DNA of 64,000 nucleotides from Campylobacter showae CSUNSWCD (GTDB lineage Bacteria; Campylobacterota; Campylobacteria; Campylobacterales; Campylobacteraceae): NCBI RefSeq assembly GCF_000313615.1, contig NZ_AMZQ01000002.1, positions 180,181 to 244,180 of the forward strand, read 5' to 3'. Shown piece by piece: positions 19,135 to 29,003 of this stretch (position 1 is its first letter; each line of letters starts with the position of its first letter). The notes under the pieces were generated by a model. It saw only the letters and a program-made list of their open reading frames with translations, ran no database searches and was not told where the DNA came from. The position numbers and the translations under genes were made by a program.

Positions 19135-19611
19135 ATGATAAATTTTGGTTTTAAAAAAGTGGCTTTAGTTTTGGCACTTAGCGCTTTACCGCTTTTAGCA
19201 GAGCAGGTGGAGATCACAGCAGACGAGTTTTATGCCGACGAAGGCAAGCAAATAAGCGAATTTAAAGGCAATGTAAATATTAAAAAAGGCAAGGATACAC
19301 TCACTGCAAATTTGGTAGTGATATATTTCGACAAAAAGCGAAATCCGCTAAAATATGTCGCTTCCGGCAATGCCAAATTTAGAGTATTTATCAAAAATAA
19401 AACATACGACGGCAGCGGTAGCGAGCTTGTTTACGAGCCTACGCCAAATTTATATACGATAAACGGCAACGGTTTTTTGCATGAGATAGAAACCGATAAA
19501 AAAGTCTACGGCGAAAAGATCACCGTCAATCAAAATAGCGGCACGTATAACGTAAACAGCGGCAAAAAAGAGCCGGTTAAATTTATATTCCAAGTCGAGG
19601 ACAAAAAGTGA
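19135..19611 (+). CDS. lptA: LPS transport periplasmic protein LptA
   Basis: Signal peptide ending at LLAEQ, then the OstA-type beta-jellyroll: EITADEFYADEGKQISEFKGNVNIKKGKDTL is split by the typical turns, with YDGSGSELVYEP further on. It bridges inner and outer membrane for LPS transport. 158 residues. The site GGACGG precedes the ATG by five bases. It forms a set with lptC and kdsC. Confidence 0.93.
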   Translation: MINFGFKKVALVLALSALPLLAEQVEITADEFYADEGKQISEFKGNVNIKKGKDTLTANLVVIYFDKKRNPLKYVASGNAKFRVFIKNKTYDGSGSELVYEPTPNLYTINGNGFLHEIETDKKVYGEKITVNQNSGTYNVNSGKKEPVKFIFQVEDKK

Positions 19612-20231
19612 TCCGCGTTTTAAACGCAAAATTTTTTATCTCGGCGCCCGACATCTCACTAGCTCCGCCTGCAAACTCTAGCGAAGTGGCTTTTCTTGGG
19701 CGCTCAAACGTGGGCAAAAGCAGCCTCATAAACGCTCTCGTAAACCAAAAAAGCCTAGCCAAGAGCAGCTCGACGCCCGGCAAAACGCGCCTCATAAATT
19801 TTTTTGAGGTTGAGTATGCGCGTGGCGTCAAAAACGAGCAAGACGAGCTAAGCGAGGAGAGGGCAAATTTGACTTTCGTTGATCTGCCTGGTTTTGGGTA
19901 CGCCAAAGTTGCCAAAAGCATGCACGCGCAGTGGAGAAAAAACCTCGACGAATATCTAAAATTTAGAGCCAATATCAAGCTTTTCGTGCATCTCATCGAC
20001 TCGCGCCAGTTTGATATGCAGATAGATAAAGACGTAAACGACTATTTGCAAAGCTTCCTGCGCCCAGATCAAAAGATTTTAAACTTCCTCACAAAATCAG
20101 ACAAGCTAAATCAAAGCCAAAAAAGCGCTGTTTTAAAGGTCTATCCAGGCGCGCATTTCGTCTCGGCGCTTAAAAAAACCGGCGTAGAAAAGGCAAACGA
20201 GCTTATATATCTAAACGCACTGGGGCTGTAA
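19608..20231 (+). CDS. ysxC: Ribosome biogenesis GTP-binding protein YsxC/EngB
   Basis: TrmE-Era-type small GTPase needed for the large ribosomal subunit. G1 is GRSNVGKSS (near residue 31), G2/G3 STPGKTRLINF and VDLPGFGYAKV, G4 TKSDKL, G5 SALKKTG. The start is a GTG overlapping the lptA stop (GTGA). 207 residues, including an Arg/Glu-rich loop (YARGVKNEQDELSEER) between strands. Confidence 0.95.
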   Translation: MIRVLNAKFFISAPDISLAPPANSSEVAFLGRSNVGKSSLINALVNQKSLAKSSSTPGKTRLINFFEVEYARGVKNEQDELSEERANLTFVDLPGFGYAKVAKSMHAQWRKNLDEYLKFRANIKLFVHLIDSRQFDMQIDKDVNDYLQSFLRPDQKILNFLTKSDKLNQSQKSAVLKVYPGAHFVSALKKTGVEKANELIYLNALGL

Positions 20232-20349
20232 TGAAATCAAAAAGCCGCAGGCAAATTTTAGCGCTCTTGTCTTCAAATTTTTTAGCTAAATTTACAAATT
20301 TAAGCAGCCAAAAAGCTAAGTTTATAAATTTAGCTATAAATTTATAACC

Positions 20350-20853
20350 ATGCAAACGAGTGCGGCGATGCGAAGACTGGGCGCGGAGAAGCGATTTTTA
20401 AAACAGCTTGCTTGGGTGTCTTTTCTTGTTTTTTATCAGAGCCTAACGACCGTATTTGCGTACCTGCCGCCTCTTATCGGGATATTTTTTACCTATATGA
20501 TCACGCTAACCTTGCAGAAACAAAAGACGCTCAAAGAGTTTGGCAAGGAGTGGTATTTTTGTCTATTTTACCTCACTTTTGCCGAGCAGGCACACGGATT
20601 TGCGCTGTTTTCGGCAGTGATCGCGTTTATGCTTTTTTATCATTTTATGTCTGATTGGCTCATCGTTACGCTAAAATCAAGAGAGCTTTTGGCAGCAGGA
20701 TTTGTCGCTAGCGGCTACGTTTGGACCTGTGCGACGAGCTCTTTTATATCTTACGCGGCAAATTTGCCGATGCTAAAATTTGACTACGAGTACCTGGTCT
20801 ATGTCGGCGTGGAGTCTGTTTTGGCGGTGATTTTGTTTAGGGGACGCTTATGA
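20350..20853 (+). CDS. mreD: MreD-like rod-shape membrane protein
   Basis: 167 residues with four to five membrane helices, among them VSFLVFYQSLTTVFAYLPPL and the hydrophobic run near FALFSAVIAFMLFYHFM. It has no diagnostic motif. The call comes from its size and topology and from its place directly before mrdA, to which it is coupled by an ATGA overlap; C. jejuni has a similar gene there. The start could be the ATG at 20350 or 20368. The 118 bases before it are AAATTT-rich. Confidence 0.65.
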   Translation: MQTSAAMRRLGAEKRFLKQLAWVSFLVFYQSLTTVFAYLPPLIGIFFTYMITLTLQKQKTLKEFGKEWYFCLFYLTFAEQAHGFALFSAVIAFMLFYHFMSDWLIVTLKSRELLAAGFVASGYVWTCATSSFISYAANLPMLKFDYEYLVYVGVESVLAVILFRGRL

Positions 20854-22694
20854 GGATGCGCATAGTGTTTGGCATCATATTTAGCGTCTGGGTGCTTTTG
20901 CTGGTGAGAGTTTATTATCTAAGCGTCAAATCAAACGATTTTTATGAGGAGATTGCCGAACAAAATGCGGTCAAAACGCAGTATTTAGCTCCGGTGCGCG
21001 GGCTTATTTTAGATGCCAAGGGGCGTCCGATGGCGGTAAATCGACTCGGCTTTTCCGTCGCCCTAAAACCGCATCTAAACGGCAAGAGGGCGGAAATTTT
21101 AGACGCTGAGCTTGCAAATTTGCAAAATTTATTCGAGGACCTAAACGTCACGAAGCTAAAGCGCGAATACGTCAAGGCCGACTCGCCTTATAATCAAGAT
21201 TTTATTCAGATTATTGATTTTATGGACTATGACAAGATGATACCGCGTATAGCCGAGCTCTCACTGCGAGAAAATTTGGAAGTTAAACCGGCCTCCAAGC
21301 GCCACTATCCATACAACAGCTTAGCCTCTCACATCATCGGCTACGTTGGCCGCGCAAATCAGCAAGACGTCGAGTCCGATACCGTCGCAAAGCTAACCAA
21401 TCACACGGGCAGAAGCGGCGCGGAGCGCTTTTATAACTCCGTTTTGCAGGGGCAAGAGGGCGTGCGAAAGGTAAAAGTAAATGCGCTAAATCAGGAGGTC
21501 GAGGAGATCTCGGTGAGTTATCCGCAAAGCTCGGATATCTCGCTCACGATCGACCTTGAGATGCAAAGGTACATCGAGGAAATTTTCGGCGATAACGCGG
21601 GCGTCATTATCGTGATGGACGTAAGAGACGGCTCGATACTGGCTGCGGGTAGCTTCCCCGAGTATGATTTAAACCCGTTTGTTACGGGGTTATCGCAGGC
21701 TAAGTGGGACGAGCTCGTTAAAAGTATCGATCATCCGTTTACGAACAAGCTCGTAAACGGTCTTTATCCGCCGGGCTCGGTTATAAAAATGGGCGTAGCG
21801 ATGGCGTTTTTAGATACCGGCAAGATGAACCGCGCCGATGGATATTTCTGCTCGGGCTCATTTGAGCTTGGAGGGCGAAATTTTCGCTGCTGGAACGTCT
21901 ACGGACATGGCTTTGTAGACATGAATTCGGCCATCCGCGAGAGCTGCGACGATTATTTTTATAAGGGCAGCTTAAAGGTCGGTATAGACGCTATCTCGCC
22001 GGTTTTAGAGCGGCTGGGTTTCGGGCAAAAAAGCGGCGTGGATCTGCCAAATGAATTTGTCGGTATCGTGCCTGGACGCGAGTGGAAAATGCAAAAGTAC
22101 GCTCAGCCGTGGTATCAGGGAGAGACACTCATTACTTCGATTGGGCAAGGCAACTTTCTTGTGACGCCGATGCAGGTGGTGCGATATACTGGTATATTGG
22201 CGACCGGGAAAAATATCGTTCCGCATTTTTTACGCAGCGTAAACGGCGAGGAGGTCAAATTTGAGCCTGCCGACGATATCCTCACGCCGTTTGAGAAAAA
22301 GCAGCTGCCGTATATCCAAAGAGCGATGTATGAGGTCGTAAATCACAAAAAAGGCACCGCGCATAAGTATTTTAAAGAGGCTAAGCTCACGCTAGCGGCG
22401 AAAACTGGTACCGCGCAGGTCGTGGGTATTTCGCAGGCCGAAAAAAAGCGTATGAAAGAAGAGGACATGGAGTATCTACGCCGCTCGCACGCGTGGGTCA
22501 CGACCTATGGACCTTACGAGGAGCCTCGCTATGCCGTTACCGTTATCATCGAGCACGGCGGACACGGCGGTCTGGCTGCGGGACCTCTCACGGCTAAAAT
22601 CTTTAATAAGCTACTAGAAATGGGCTATATCGATCAAAAATACGAAATTACCTCGATAGCAGATACCGAAGCTGCGCAAAAGAAGAAAAATTAA
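20850..22694 (+). CDS. mrdA: Penicillin-binding protein 2, elongasome transpeptidase
   Basis: Cross-links peptidoglycan during side-wall growth. One N-terminal membrane anchor (IVFGIIFSVWVLLLVRVYYL), a PBP dimerisation domain, then the transpeptidase: active Ser310 in PPGSVIKMG with Lys313, the second motif SCDDYF (Ser-X-Asp, as in PBP2), and KTG at 518-520. 614 residues is full length. With mreD it forms the end of the long plus-strand run. Confidence 0.95.
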   Translation: MRMRIVFGIIFSVWVLLLVRVYYLSVKSNDFYEEIAEQNAVKTQYLAPVRGLILDAKGRPMAVNRLGFSVALKPHLNGKRAEILDAELANLQNLFEDLNVTKLKREYVKADSPYNQDFIQIIDFMDYDKMIPRIAELSLRENLEVKPASKRHYPYNSLASHIIGYVGRANQQDVESDTVAKLTNHTGRSGAERFYNSVLQGQEGVRKVKVNALNQEVEEISVSYPQSSDISLTIDLEMQRYIEEIFGDNAGVIIVMDVRDGSILAAGSFPEYDLNPFVTGLSQAKWDELVKSIDHPFTNKLVNGLYPPGSVIKMGVAMAFLDTGKMNRADGYFCSGSFELGGRNFRCWNVYGHGFVDMNSAIRESCDDYFYKGSLKVGIDAISPVLERLGFGQKSGVDLPNEFVGIVPGREWKMQKYAQPWYQGETLITSIGQGNFLVTPMQVVRYTGILATGKNIVPHFLRSVNGEEVKFEPADDILTPFEKKQLPYIQRAMYEVVNHKKGTAHKYFKEAKLTLAAKTGTAQVVGISQAEKKRMKEEDMEYLRRSHAWVTTYGPYEEPRYAVTVIIEHGGHGGLAAGPLTAKIFNKLLEMGYIDQKYEITSIADTEAAQKKKN

Positions 22695-22790
22695 AAATCT
22701 GTGCCCAAATTTGGCGTTAAATAGTGTCAAATTTGATTAAGATTTGAGCAAATTGAGAGTTCAATTTAACAAATGAGCAAGTAGCCGCAG

Positions 22791-23429
22791 CTATCCCTCA
22801 AACATCTCCGAAAGTTCGTTTGTAGCGATATTTACGATTTTATTATTTGCGTCTAGTTCGATCAAATTTTGGGTTTTAAATTTCGCTAAGATCCTTGAAA
22901 ACGTCTCTGGCGTGATGTTTAGGATGGAAGCGATTTTGATGTGTTTTAGCTCATCAAAAAGATCGGCGTGATTAACGAGAAATCTTGCGACCTTGGCCTC
23001 GGAGTTTAGCACGAGTTCTTGATGTATTAGCTCGCTTGCGATTTTTAGCTTTTGCGAGAGCGATTTGATGATTTGCAGCGATACGCGCGGGTTTGATAAA
23101 AACTCGGCGTAAAATTTATCGTAGTCGATTTTGAGCACTTCGCCGCCTGTTAAAAATATCGCCGTCGCCGGAAATTTGATATTTTCAAAGTTGGCAAGCT
23201 CGGCTACGAAGCTAATCCCGTTAAACTGATGCATAAAAATTTCTTTGCCTTTTGGGCCTATTTTATAGAGCTTGAGAGAGCCTTTTATGAGGAGGTGGAG
23301 CCACTTTGACTCCTCGCCCTCCATAAATAAAAACTCGCCCTTTTTATACTTTTTTAGGATGCTGATATCTTCTAGCCTTTTTAACTCGGCCTCGTTTAGC
23401 CCCTGAAAAAACGGGATTTGCTCTAGCAT
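22791..23429 (-). CDS. Crp/Fnr-family transcriptional regulator
   Basis: Residues 1-120 form a cyclic-nucleotide-binding fold (KKGEFLFMEGEESKWLHLLIKGSLKLYK), and residues about 140-205 a winged helix with recognition helix region ILNITPETFSRILAKFK. There is no Cys cluster for an iron-sulfur centre, and the Arg expected for cAMP binding is not evident, so the effector is unknown. NssR of C. jejuni, the nitrosative stress regulator, is of this size and class, but I cannot confirm orthology. It is ten bases from mscL, which is upstream on the same strand. Confidence 0.8.
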   Translation of the reverse strand: MLEQIPFFQGLNEAELKRLEDISILKKYKKGEFLFMEGEESKWLHLLIKGSLKLYKIGPKGKEIFMHQFNGISFVAELANFENIKFPATAIFLTGGEVLKIDYDKFYAEFLSNPRVSLQIIKSLSQKLKIASELIHQELVLNSEAKVARFLVNHADLFDELKHIKIASILNITPETFSRILAKFKTQNLIELDANNKIVNIATNELSEMFEG

Positions 23430-23438
23430 TTGGCGTTC

Positions 23439-23843
23439 TTATTTATTTTTTAAAAGATCTCTGATCTCGGTTAGAAGTGCAACATCCTCAGGTATCGGCG
23501 CAGGCTCTTCGGCTTTTGGCTCTTCTTTTGGTTTTTTGAGCGAATTTATAGCTTTAACGACGCAGAAAATACAAAACGCGATAATCGTAAAATCGACCAT
23601 TGTTTGTATAAACGAGCCGTAGTTTACGGTTACGGCAGCCGTATCGCCGACCGCGTCTTTTAGCGTAAATTTTAAATCCGTAAAATTTACGCCGCCCGTT
23701 AGTACGCCTACGATTGGCATGATCACGTCGCCCACTAGTGAGCTAACGATCTTGCCAAAAGCGCCGCCGATCACGACGCCCACAGCCATATCGATGACGT
23801 TACCGCGCATCGCGAACTCTTTGAATTCCTTAATGAAACTCAT
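23439..23843 (-). CDS. mscL: Large-conductance mechanosensitive channel
   Basis: 134 residues starting [15 protein letters not shown], the amphipathic N-terminal helix. The pore helix [20 protein letters not shown] and a second membrane helix near [19 protein letters not shown] follow, then a Glu/Pro-rich cytoplasmic tail. It opens under membrane tension. The start at 23843 follows AAGGAAA by six bases; a longer frame to 23876 adds residues not found in the family. Confidence 0.95.
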   Translation of the reverse strand: MSFIKEFKEFAMRGNVIDMAVGVVIGGAFGKIVSSLVGDVIMPIVGVLTGGVNFTDLKFTLKDAVGDTAAVTVNYGSFIQTMVDFTIIAFCIFCVVKAINSLKKPKEEPKAEEPAPIPEDVALLTEIRDLLKNK

Positions 23844-23930
23844 GTTTTTCCTTTGCATTTTAAAATTAGATATCAATTATATTTATTTTAGCTTCACAAA
23901 AGATAAAAAAGCCAAGTTAAATTCTTAAAA

Positions 23931-23939
23931 TGCTATAAT
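23931..23939 (+). promoter_or_regulatory. Promoter -10 element of the gltX operon
   Basis: TGCTATAAT is a perfect extended -10 (TGn plus TATAAT), 29 bases before the gltX start, in the divergent gap to mscL. The sequence upstream is AT-rich, as Campylobacter promoters lack a clear -35. Confidence 0.75.
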
Positions 23940-23968
23940 CGCCCCTAAAAATCAATAAGGAAGCAAAA

Positions 23969-25270
23969 ATGTATCGTTTTGCGCCGTCGCCGACAGGCGA
24001 TATGCATCTGGGAAATTTGAGGGTTGCGATCCTAAACTACGTCTGCTCGCTTCAGGATAAAAGCGGCTTTATCATCCGCATCGAGGATACCGACAGGGAG
24101 CGCAATATCCCCGGAAAAGACAAGGAAATTTTAGAAATTTTAGAGCTTTTCGGTATAAAATGGGACACACTTTATTATCAAAGTAAAAATTTGAAATTTC
24201 ACCGCGAGTTTGCCGCAAAGCTTTTGATAGATAAAAAGGCGTTTTCGTGCTTTTGCACCGAAAGCGAGCTTGAAGCCAAAAAAGAGGCCGCAAAGGCTAG
24301 AGGCGAAGCCTACCGCTACGACGGCACATGCGAGCACCTAAGCGACAACGAAGTGCTAAATAACCAAAAACCTTTCGTCGTGCGTATGAAAAAACCGTTA
24401 GGCACGATGAAATTTAAAGACGCTATAAAGGGCGAGATAAGCTTTGAGCCTGAAAACGTCGATAGTTTCGTGATTATGCGCGCTGATTTTACGCCGACTT
24501 ATAACTTCGCCTGCGCGGTCGATGATATGCTAGAGGGCGTTACTTTTGTCATCCGCGGCGAGGATCACGTCAGCAACACGCCAAAACAAGACCTTATCCG
24601 CGAGGGTCTAGGCTATACGCAAAAGATAAACTACGCTCACCTGCCTATCATCCTAAACGTCGAGGGCAAAAAAATGAGCAAACGCGAGAACGAAAGTAGC
24701 GTAAAATGGCTACTCTCGCAAGGCTTTATGCCAGAAGCCATCGCAAACTACATCGTTTCGCTAGGCTACAAGGCGCCGGTTGAAATCTTTACGATCGAGG
24801 AGGCGGCGCAGTGGTTTGATATCTCGAAAGTTTCGGCCTCTCCGGCCAAATTTGACGTCAAACAGCTAGAGCACATCAACCGCGAGCACATAAAAAGAGC
24901 AAGCGATGCAAGGCTAGCCGCGCTAATGGGTATAAAGCCCGAATTTGCCGCTATAGCTAGATTTTACACGCAAGAAAGCAGCCTGCTAACCGAGATAAAG
25001 GCCAAGGTTGATGCGATTTTCGCGACCAAATTTATCCCAGATGAGTTTAAAGAGGGTTGCGAGGCTATAAAAGCCGCTGTAAATTCGCTAAATTTGAGCG
25101 ATTTTGATGAATTTAACAAGCTAAAAAAAGCCCTCATGGATGCGACCGGGCTAAAAGGAAAAGGCTTTTTTATGCCGCTTAGAATTTTGCTCACGGGCGC
25201 CGAACACGGTCCCGAGCTTAGCGAGCTATATCCGCTCATCAAACCGTATCTAAAGGAAATTTTACGATGA
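23969..25270 (+). CDS. gltX: Glutamyl-tRNA synthetase, second (tRNA-Gln-type) form
   Basis: Class I synthetase of 433 residues: HIGH-type motif HLGN (13-16) in [17 protein letters not shown] and KMSKR at 235-239. Campylobacterota lack GlnRS and carry two GluRS; the shorter form in H. pylori (GluRS2) charges only tRNA-Gln, and its product is amidated by GatCAB. The length and the GDMH(I/L)GNLR signature fit that form, so I infer the tRNA-Gln role; the other copy should lie elsewhere. AAGGAAG precedes the start. yggT follows with an ATGA overlap. Confidence 0.88.
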   Translation: MYRFAPSPTGDMHLGNLRVAILNYVCSLQDKSGFIIRIEDTDRERNIPGKDKEILEILELFGIKWDTLYYQSKNLKFHREFAAKLLIDKKAFSCFCTESELEAKKEAAKARGEAYRYDGTCEHLSDNEVLNNQKPFVVRMKKPLGTMKFKDAIKGEISFEPENVDSFVIMRADFTPTYNFACAVDDMLEGVTFVIRGEDHVSNTPKQDLIREGLGYTQKINYAHLPIILNVEGKKMSKRENESSVKWLLSQGFMPEAIANYIVSLGYKAPVEIFTIEEAAQWFDISKVSASPAKFDVKQLEHINREHIKRASDARLAALMGIKPEFAAIARFYTQESSLLTEIKAKVDAIFATKFIPDEFKEGCEAIKAAVNSLNLSDFDEFNKLKKALMDATGLKGKGFFMPLRILLTGAEHGPELSELYPLIKPYLKEILR

Positions 25271-25554
25271 TATTTTCGGTATTTTTAGAAGCAGTCGGCA
25301 GTATCCTGCATATCGTTATCAGCGCCTACACGTGGATCATCATAGGCGCAGCGATCATAAGCTGGGTGCGCCCTGATCCATATAACCCTATCGTGCAGCT
25401 GCTCTACCGCCTCACCGAGCCCGTCTATGCCGCTATCCGCCGCGTGATACCGACGGTTTTTGGCGGTATAGATATAGCGCCTATTATCGTGCTTTTGGCG
25501 CTTCAGTTTATAGATAGATTTTTCGTAAGGCTTATGTTTGCGTACGCTGCTTAA
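25267..25554 (+). CDS. yggT: YggT family membrane protein
   Basis: 95 residues with two hydrophobic segments separated by a short loop containing [21 protein letters not shown], the hallmark of YggT. Linked to envelope and osmotic functions in other bacteria, but without a defined activity. Coupled to gltX, and overlapped by slt at its end, in the same order as in C. jejuni. Confidence 0.88.
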   Translation: MIFSVFLEAVGSILHIVISAYTWIIIGAAIISWVRPDPYNPIVQLLYRLTEPVYAAIRRVIPTVFGGIDIAPIIVLLALQFIDRFFVRLMFAYAA

Positions 25555-27169
25555 ATTTATCCTGCCCGCGATTTTTGCGGTGGCGGCGTTTGGCGGAGTT
25601 AAGAGTTTTGAGGAGATAAAAGACGAGCCTAAGGGGCTTGCCAAGGATTATTATTTTTACCGTCTTTTAACCGAAGGCGACTACACCAAGGAGCAGGCGC
25701 AAATTTTAAACAAAGACGTCTTTCGCCGAGCGGGTGTACTGGCAAAGAAACTGGCTGAGATTTTGCCGCCAAAAAAGGTCAAAGGAAACTGCGATAGCGT
25801 GGACGTGAAAAATATCCTGGATGCAAACGTAACCTGCCAAAAACAGTGCCTCAGAGTGCCTTTTATGATGAAGCTAAAAAAGGAGACGAGGCAAAAGCTA
25901 GCGGATAAATTTAAAGACTCCGATCCGCTTCTTTACCGCCGCTTGAGCTCGCTAAACGAAAAGCATCCAGAGGACGAATTTGCCAAATTTAACGATACGG
26001 ACGCGTTTTTGGTTTATTTTAAACAGTCCTCGCATAAGGATAAATTTGACAAGATATTTGACGCAAATTTTATAAATTCGCTCGCAGCTAAAAAAGAGTT
26101 TCACGTTCTAGCAAATGATTTGATAATCGATAAAAAATCGGCCAAATTTAGGCAAAATTTTCTAGCGATAAAAGAAACGGAGCTTGCTGGCAAGGATGCC
26201 TTTATGCTAGGCATAAACGCGGTTTTATTAAATTCTCCAAAAGACGCGATGAGGTTTTTTGCTAGAGCCGAGGCGGCATTTGATAGGCAGGACCGCAAGG
26301 ATAACGCCGTGTTTTGGCTGTATCTACTAAGTAAAAATACAATCTATCTTGATAAGTTAAATCAAAGCCGCGACGTAAATATCTATACGCTTTATGCAAA
26401 CGAACTAACGGGCGCAAGTCCGGCCGCAAACATCGTCTCGCCGACGCCTACGAAAGAAAAGGTAGCTGACTACGATATAAAAGACCCGTTTTTGTGGCAA
26501 AAGACGTTTAAAATGATAAAAGAGATGAGCGCCGAGGATGCCGCAAAGCACTCCGAGACTTTTAACACCAAAGAGACGCTGGGGCAGTATGCCTACCTGA
26601 TGGAAAAGGCAAGCGGCTACAAGGATAGCTACTTCGTCATGCCGTTTGTTGATGAGCTTGAAGACGTAAATGCGACTAGAAAAGCGCTTCTTTACGCGAT
26701 CGGTAGGCAAGAGAGCCGCTTTATCCCGGCTGTTATCTCAACCTCTTATGCGCTTGGTATGATGCAGTTTATGCCGTTTTTGGCTAACCATATCGGCAAA
26801 AAAGAGCTTGCAATCCCAAATTTTGATCAGGACGATATGTTTGATCCGCGTCTTGCGTTAAAATTTGCGGACCACCACTTAAATTATTTGGAGAAATACC
26901 TCTACCATCCGCTTTTTGTCGCTTACGCATATAACGGCGGTATCGGCTTTACTAAAAAGATGCTTCAGCGAGGCGACCTTTTTAACGAAGGCAAATATGA
27001 GCCGTTTTTATCCATGGAGCTAGTACCCTTCGCCGAGAGCCGCGACTACGGCAAAAAGGTACTCGCAAACTATGTTATCTACCTAAGGCTTCTCCGTTCC
27101 AGTACATCGATTTCGACACTTTTTGAAAGCTCAAAGAAACCTGCTTTGACGGATAAATTTCGAAATTAA
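25538..27169 (+). CDS. slt: Soluble lytic murein transglycosylase
   Basis: Periplasmic peptidoglycan glycan-strand cleaving enzyme. A signal peptide (to about AFGG, residue 20), a long alpha-helical solenoid (residues 30-370) and a C-terminal SLT domain: catalytic Glu392 in IGRQESRF, then YALGMMQFMPFLAN and AYNGGIG. The start is a TTG at 25538 inside yggT. The last 95 bases overlap a gene on the other strand, an unusually long convergent overlap. Confidence 0.92.
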   Translation: MRTLLKFILPAIFAVAAFGGVKSFEEIKDEPKGLAKDYYFYRLLTEGDYTKEQAQILNKDVFRRAGVLAKKLAEILPPKKVKGNCDSVDVKNILDANVTCQKQCLRVPFMMKLKKETRQKLADKFKDSDPLLYRRLSSLNEKHPEDEFAKFNDTDAFLVYFKQSSHKDKFDKIFDANFINSLAAKKEFHVLANDLIIDKKSAKFRQNFLAIKETELAGKDAFMLGINAVLLNSPKDAMRFFARAEAAFDRQDRKDNAVFWLYLLSKNTIYLDKLNQSRDVNIYTLYANELTGASPAANIVSPTPTKEKVADYDIKDPFLWQKTFKMIKEMSAEDAAKHSETFNTKETLGQYAYLMEKASGYKDSYFVMPFVDELEDVNATRKALLYAIGRQESRFIPAVISTSYALGMMQFMPFLANHIGKKELAIPNFDQDDMFDPRLALKFADHHLNYLEKYLYHPLFVAYAYNGGIGFTKKMLQRGDLFNEGKYEPFLSMELVPFAESRDYGKKVLANYVIYLRLLRSSTSISTLFESSKKPALTDKFRN

Positions 27170-27569
27170 TATTGATTTTATCGCTTTTGATCTCTGGAGT
27201 GCTGACCTCGAAATACTGAGCCCACGGCACTTCAAAGCTCACTTTTTCCAAAAGCGGATCGTTGGCGGTCAGGCGTCTAACCATGATGCCTCGCTGCGAG
27301 CCGTTTGCGCTAAAACTATCCTCTAAAATTTTAGCCTCTTTAGGATGCACGGCCACGACGAATATCTCTCTTTTTTGCTCGCCCACAAGCTCGCTATAGA
27401 TCGGGTTTAGATAAGTCGCGACGATTAGGATATTCGTCTTGGCATCTATGATTTCAGATTTGCTAGTGTAGGCTAAAAGCTCGTTTTTTAACGGTTCGTG
27501 GATATATTTTTTATCCGCACAGCCGACTAACGCCAAAATAAAACTTAAAAAAAATATGCTCTTTTTCAT
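27075..27569 (-). CDS. Putative lipoprotein of unknown function
   Basis: 164 residues with a lipoprotein signal (LSFILALVGC). The rest looks like a beta-rich periplasmic domain and matches no family I recognise. C. jejuni also has a small gene facing slt at this place, which supports it being real. Its C-terminal 31 codons are antisense to the end of slt. It diverges from mobB. Confidence 0.7.
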   Translation of the reverse strand: MKKSIFFLSFILALVGCADKKYIHEPLKNELLAYTSKSEIIDAKTNILIVATYLNPIYSELVGEQKREIFVVAVHPKEAKILEDSFSANGSQRGIMVRRLTANDPLLEKVSFEVPWAQYFEVSTPEIKSDKININFEIYPSKQVSLSFQKVSKSMYWNGEALGR

Positions 27570-27631
27570 TTTAAAACCTCGCTAAATTTGGCCTTATTTT
27601 AGATAAATTTTGCTTTTAAAAAGCCTAAATT

Positions 27632-27640
27632 TGCTATAAT
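27632..27640 (+). promoter_or_regulatory. Promoter -10 element of the mobB operon
   Basis: TGCTATAAT, a perfect extended -10, ends 29 bases before the mobB ATG. GGAGAAAA just before the start serves as ribosome site. It would drive mobB-fbp-29000 gene-metG. Confidence 0.75.
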
Positions 27641-27669
27641 TCGCGCAAAATTCAAAAATTCGGAGAAAA

Positions 27670-28152
27670 ATGAAAAAAGCGGCGATGGCGTTTTCCGGAC
27701 CTTCAAATAGCGGCAAAACCACGCTTATTTTAAAGGTCGCCAAAAAATTTATCGATGACGGGCTAAAAGTCGTGATCATCAAACACGACCCAGGCGACAA
27801 GGCGAGGTTTGACGTCGAGGGCAAGGATAGCTACAAATTTAGTCAAATAGGCGCCGAGGTCGCGGTCATGAGTCCGACGCGCACGACTTTTTTCTCGCAG
27901 GAGAGCAAGAGCGTGGAGGATGTCGTAGCGATGGCGGGTGAGTTTGATTTGCTGCTAGTTGAGGGGCTAAAAACTCTGCCACTACCGCGCATCAGCGTGT
28001 TTAAGGACGAGATAAACGAGGATTATCTTAGCTTTTCAAACGCGATCGCAAGCTATCAAAAAGACTACGAGATCGATAAGCCAAACTTCGATCTAGACGA
28101 TACGCAGGCCATCTGCGAGTGGATATTAAAAAACGCAAAGGTGTTAAAATGA
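27670..28152 (+). CDS. mobB: Molybdopterin-guanine dinucleotide biosynthesis protein B
   Basis: P-loop protein of 160 residues that assists MobA in attaching GMP to molybdopterin. Walker A is GPSNSGKTT, followed by [10 protein letters not shown] and the LLVEGLK motif. It serves molybdoenzymes encoded elsewhere. The order mobB-fbp-small gene-metG is conserved with C. jejuni. ATGA overlap with fbp. Confidence 0.93.
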   Translation: MKKAAMAFSGPSNSGKTTLILKVAKKFIDDGLKVVIIKHDPGDKARFDVEGKDSYKFSQIGAEVAVMSPTRTTFFSQESKSVEDVVAMAGEFDLLLVEGLKTLPLPRISVFKDEINEDYLSFSNAIASYQKDYEIDKPNFDLDDTQAICEWILKNAKVLK

Positions 28153-29003
28153 ACGAAATTTTCGAAACGATTAAAAAGATCGCCGTAAAAATCGGCGAAG
28201 AGATAAAGTACGCCGATCTGGGCTACACCGACCATGCTAACGCCACGGGCGACACGCAGCTAAAGCTAGACGTGAGAAGCGACGAGATCATCACGGCCGA
28301 GTTTGCAAATTTAGCCAGCGTAAAAGCGCTCGTTAGCGAGGAAAAAGAGGATATGCTGACGCTAAACGAGAGTGCTAAATTTATCGTCGCATACGATCCG
28401 CTAGACGGCTCTAGCCTGGTGGATGTAAATTTTTCCATCGGCTCGATTTTTGGCATTTACGAAAACGAACTAACGCCGCAAAATCTAAAAGCCGCCGCCT
28501 ATGTCGTTTACGGCCCGCGCCTAGAGCTCGTGCTTTGCGAGGAGGGGGCAGTTCCCGCACTTTACCGCCTGGGCAGGGACGGCGAGTTTAAATTTATCAA
28601 AAATCTAGCGCTCGCGCAAAAAGGCAAGCTAAACGCTACGGGCGCGACGCAAAAAGGCTGGAGCGAAACTCACGCTAAATTTATCCGCGAGCTGTTTTTG
28701 CAGGGATATCGCCTCAGATACTCAGGCGCCATGGTGAGCGACCTGCATCAAATTTTACTAAAAGGCGGTGGGTTATTTAGTTATCCTGCTACGAGCGACG
28801 CGCCAAATGGCAAGCTAAGAGCGCTATTTGAGGTGCTGCCGTTTGCCTTCATCTACGAGCGCGCGGGCGGTGCGACTAGCGACGGACACTCGGCGACGCT
28901 TTTTGATATGAAAGTGGAAAAAATCCATCAAACCACGCCTTGCTTTTTCGGCTCCAAAGACGAGATAAATTTACTGCATAAATTTTACGGAAGCGCGAAA
29001 TGA
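28149..29003 (+). CDS. fbp: Fructose-1,6-bisphosphatase, class I
   Basis: Gluconeogenic phosphatase. The metal-site motif YDPLDGSS is intact, with SEEKED before it and [12 protein letters not shown] in the C-terminal half. The start MNEIF at 28149 forms an ATGA overlap with mobB; upstream in-frame starts would lie within mobB. 284 residues. Campylobacters rely on gluconeogenesis because most lack phosphofructokinase, so this is likely a central enzyme. Confidence 0.94.
   Translation: MNEIFETIKKIAVKIGEEIKYADLGYTDHANATGDTQLKLDVRSDEIITAEFANLASVKALVSEEKEDMLTLNESAKFIVAYDPLDGSSLVDVNFSIGSIFGIYENELTPQNLKAAAYVVYGPRLELVLCEEGAVPALYRLGRDGEFKFIKNLALAQKGKLNATGATQKGWSETHAKFIRELFLQGYRLRYSGAMVSDLHQILLKGGGLFSYPATSDAPNGKLRALFEVLPFAFIYERAGGATSDGHSATLFDMKVEKIHQTTPCFFGSKDEINLLHKFYGSAK

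Noticed and set aside
20231-20347. 38-codon frame between ysxC and mreD whose ATG overlaps the ysxC stop
   Set aside because: The sequence is mostly AAATTT-derived words giving a low-complexity peptide, and it has no ribosome site of its own. It was kept as spacer.
22791-23429. Naming the Crp/Fnr regulator nssR
   Set aside because: Size fits, but the effector residues and target sites were not seen and the neighbours do not include the known target genes.
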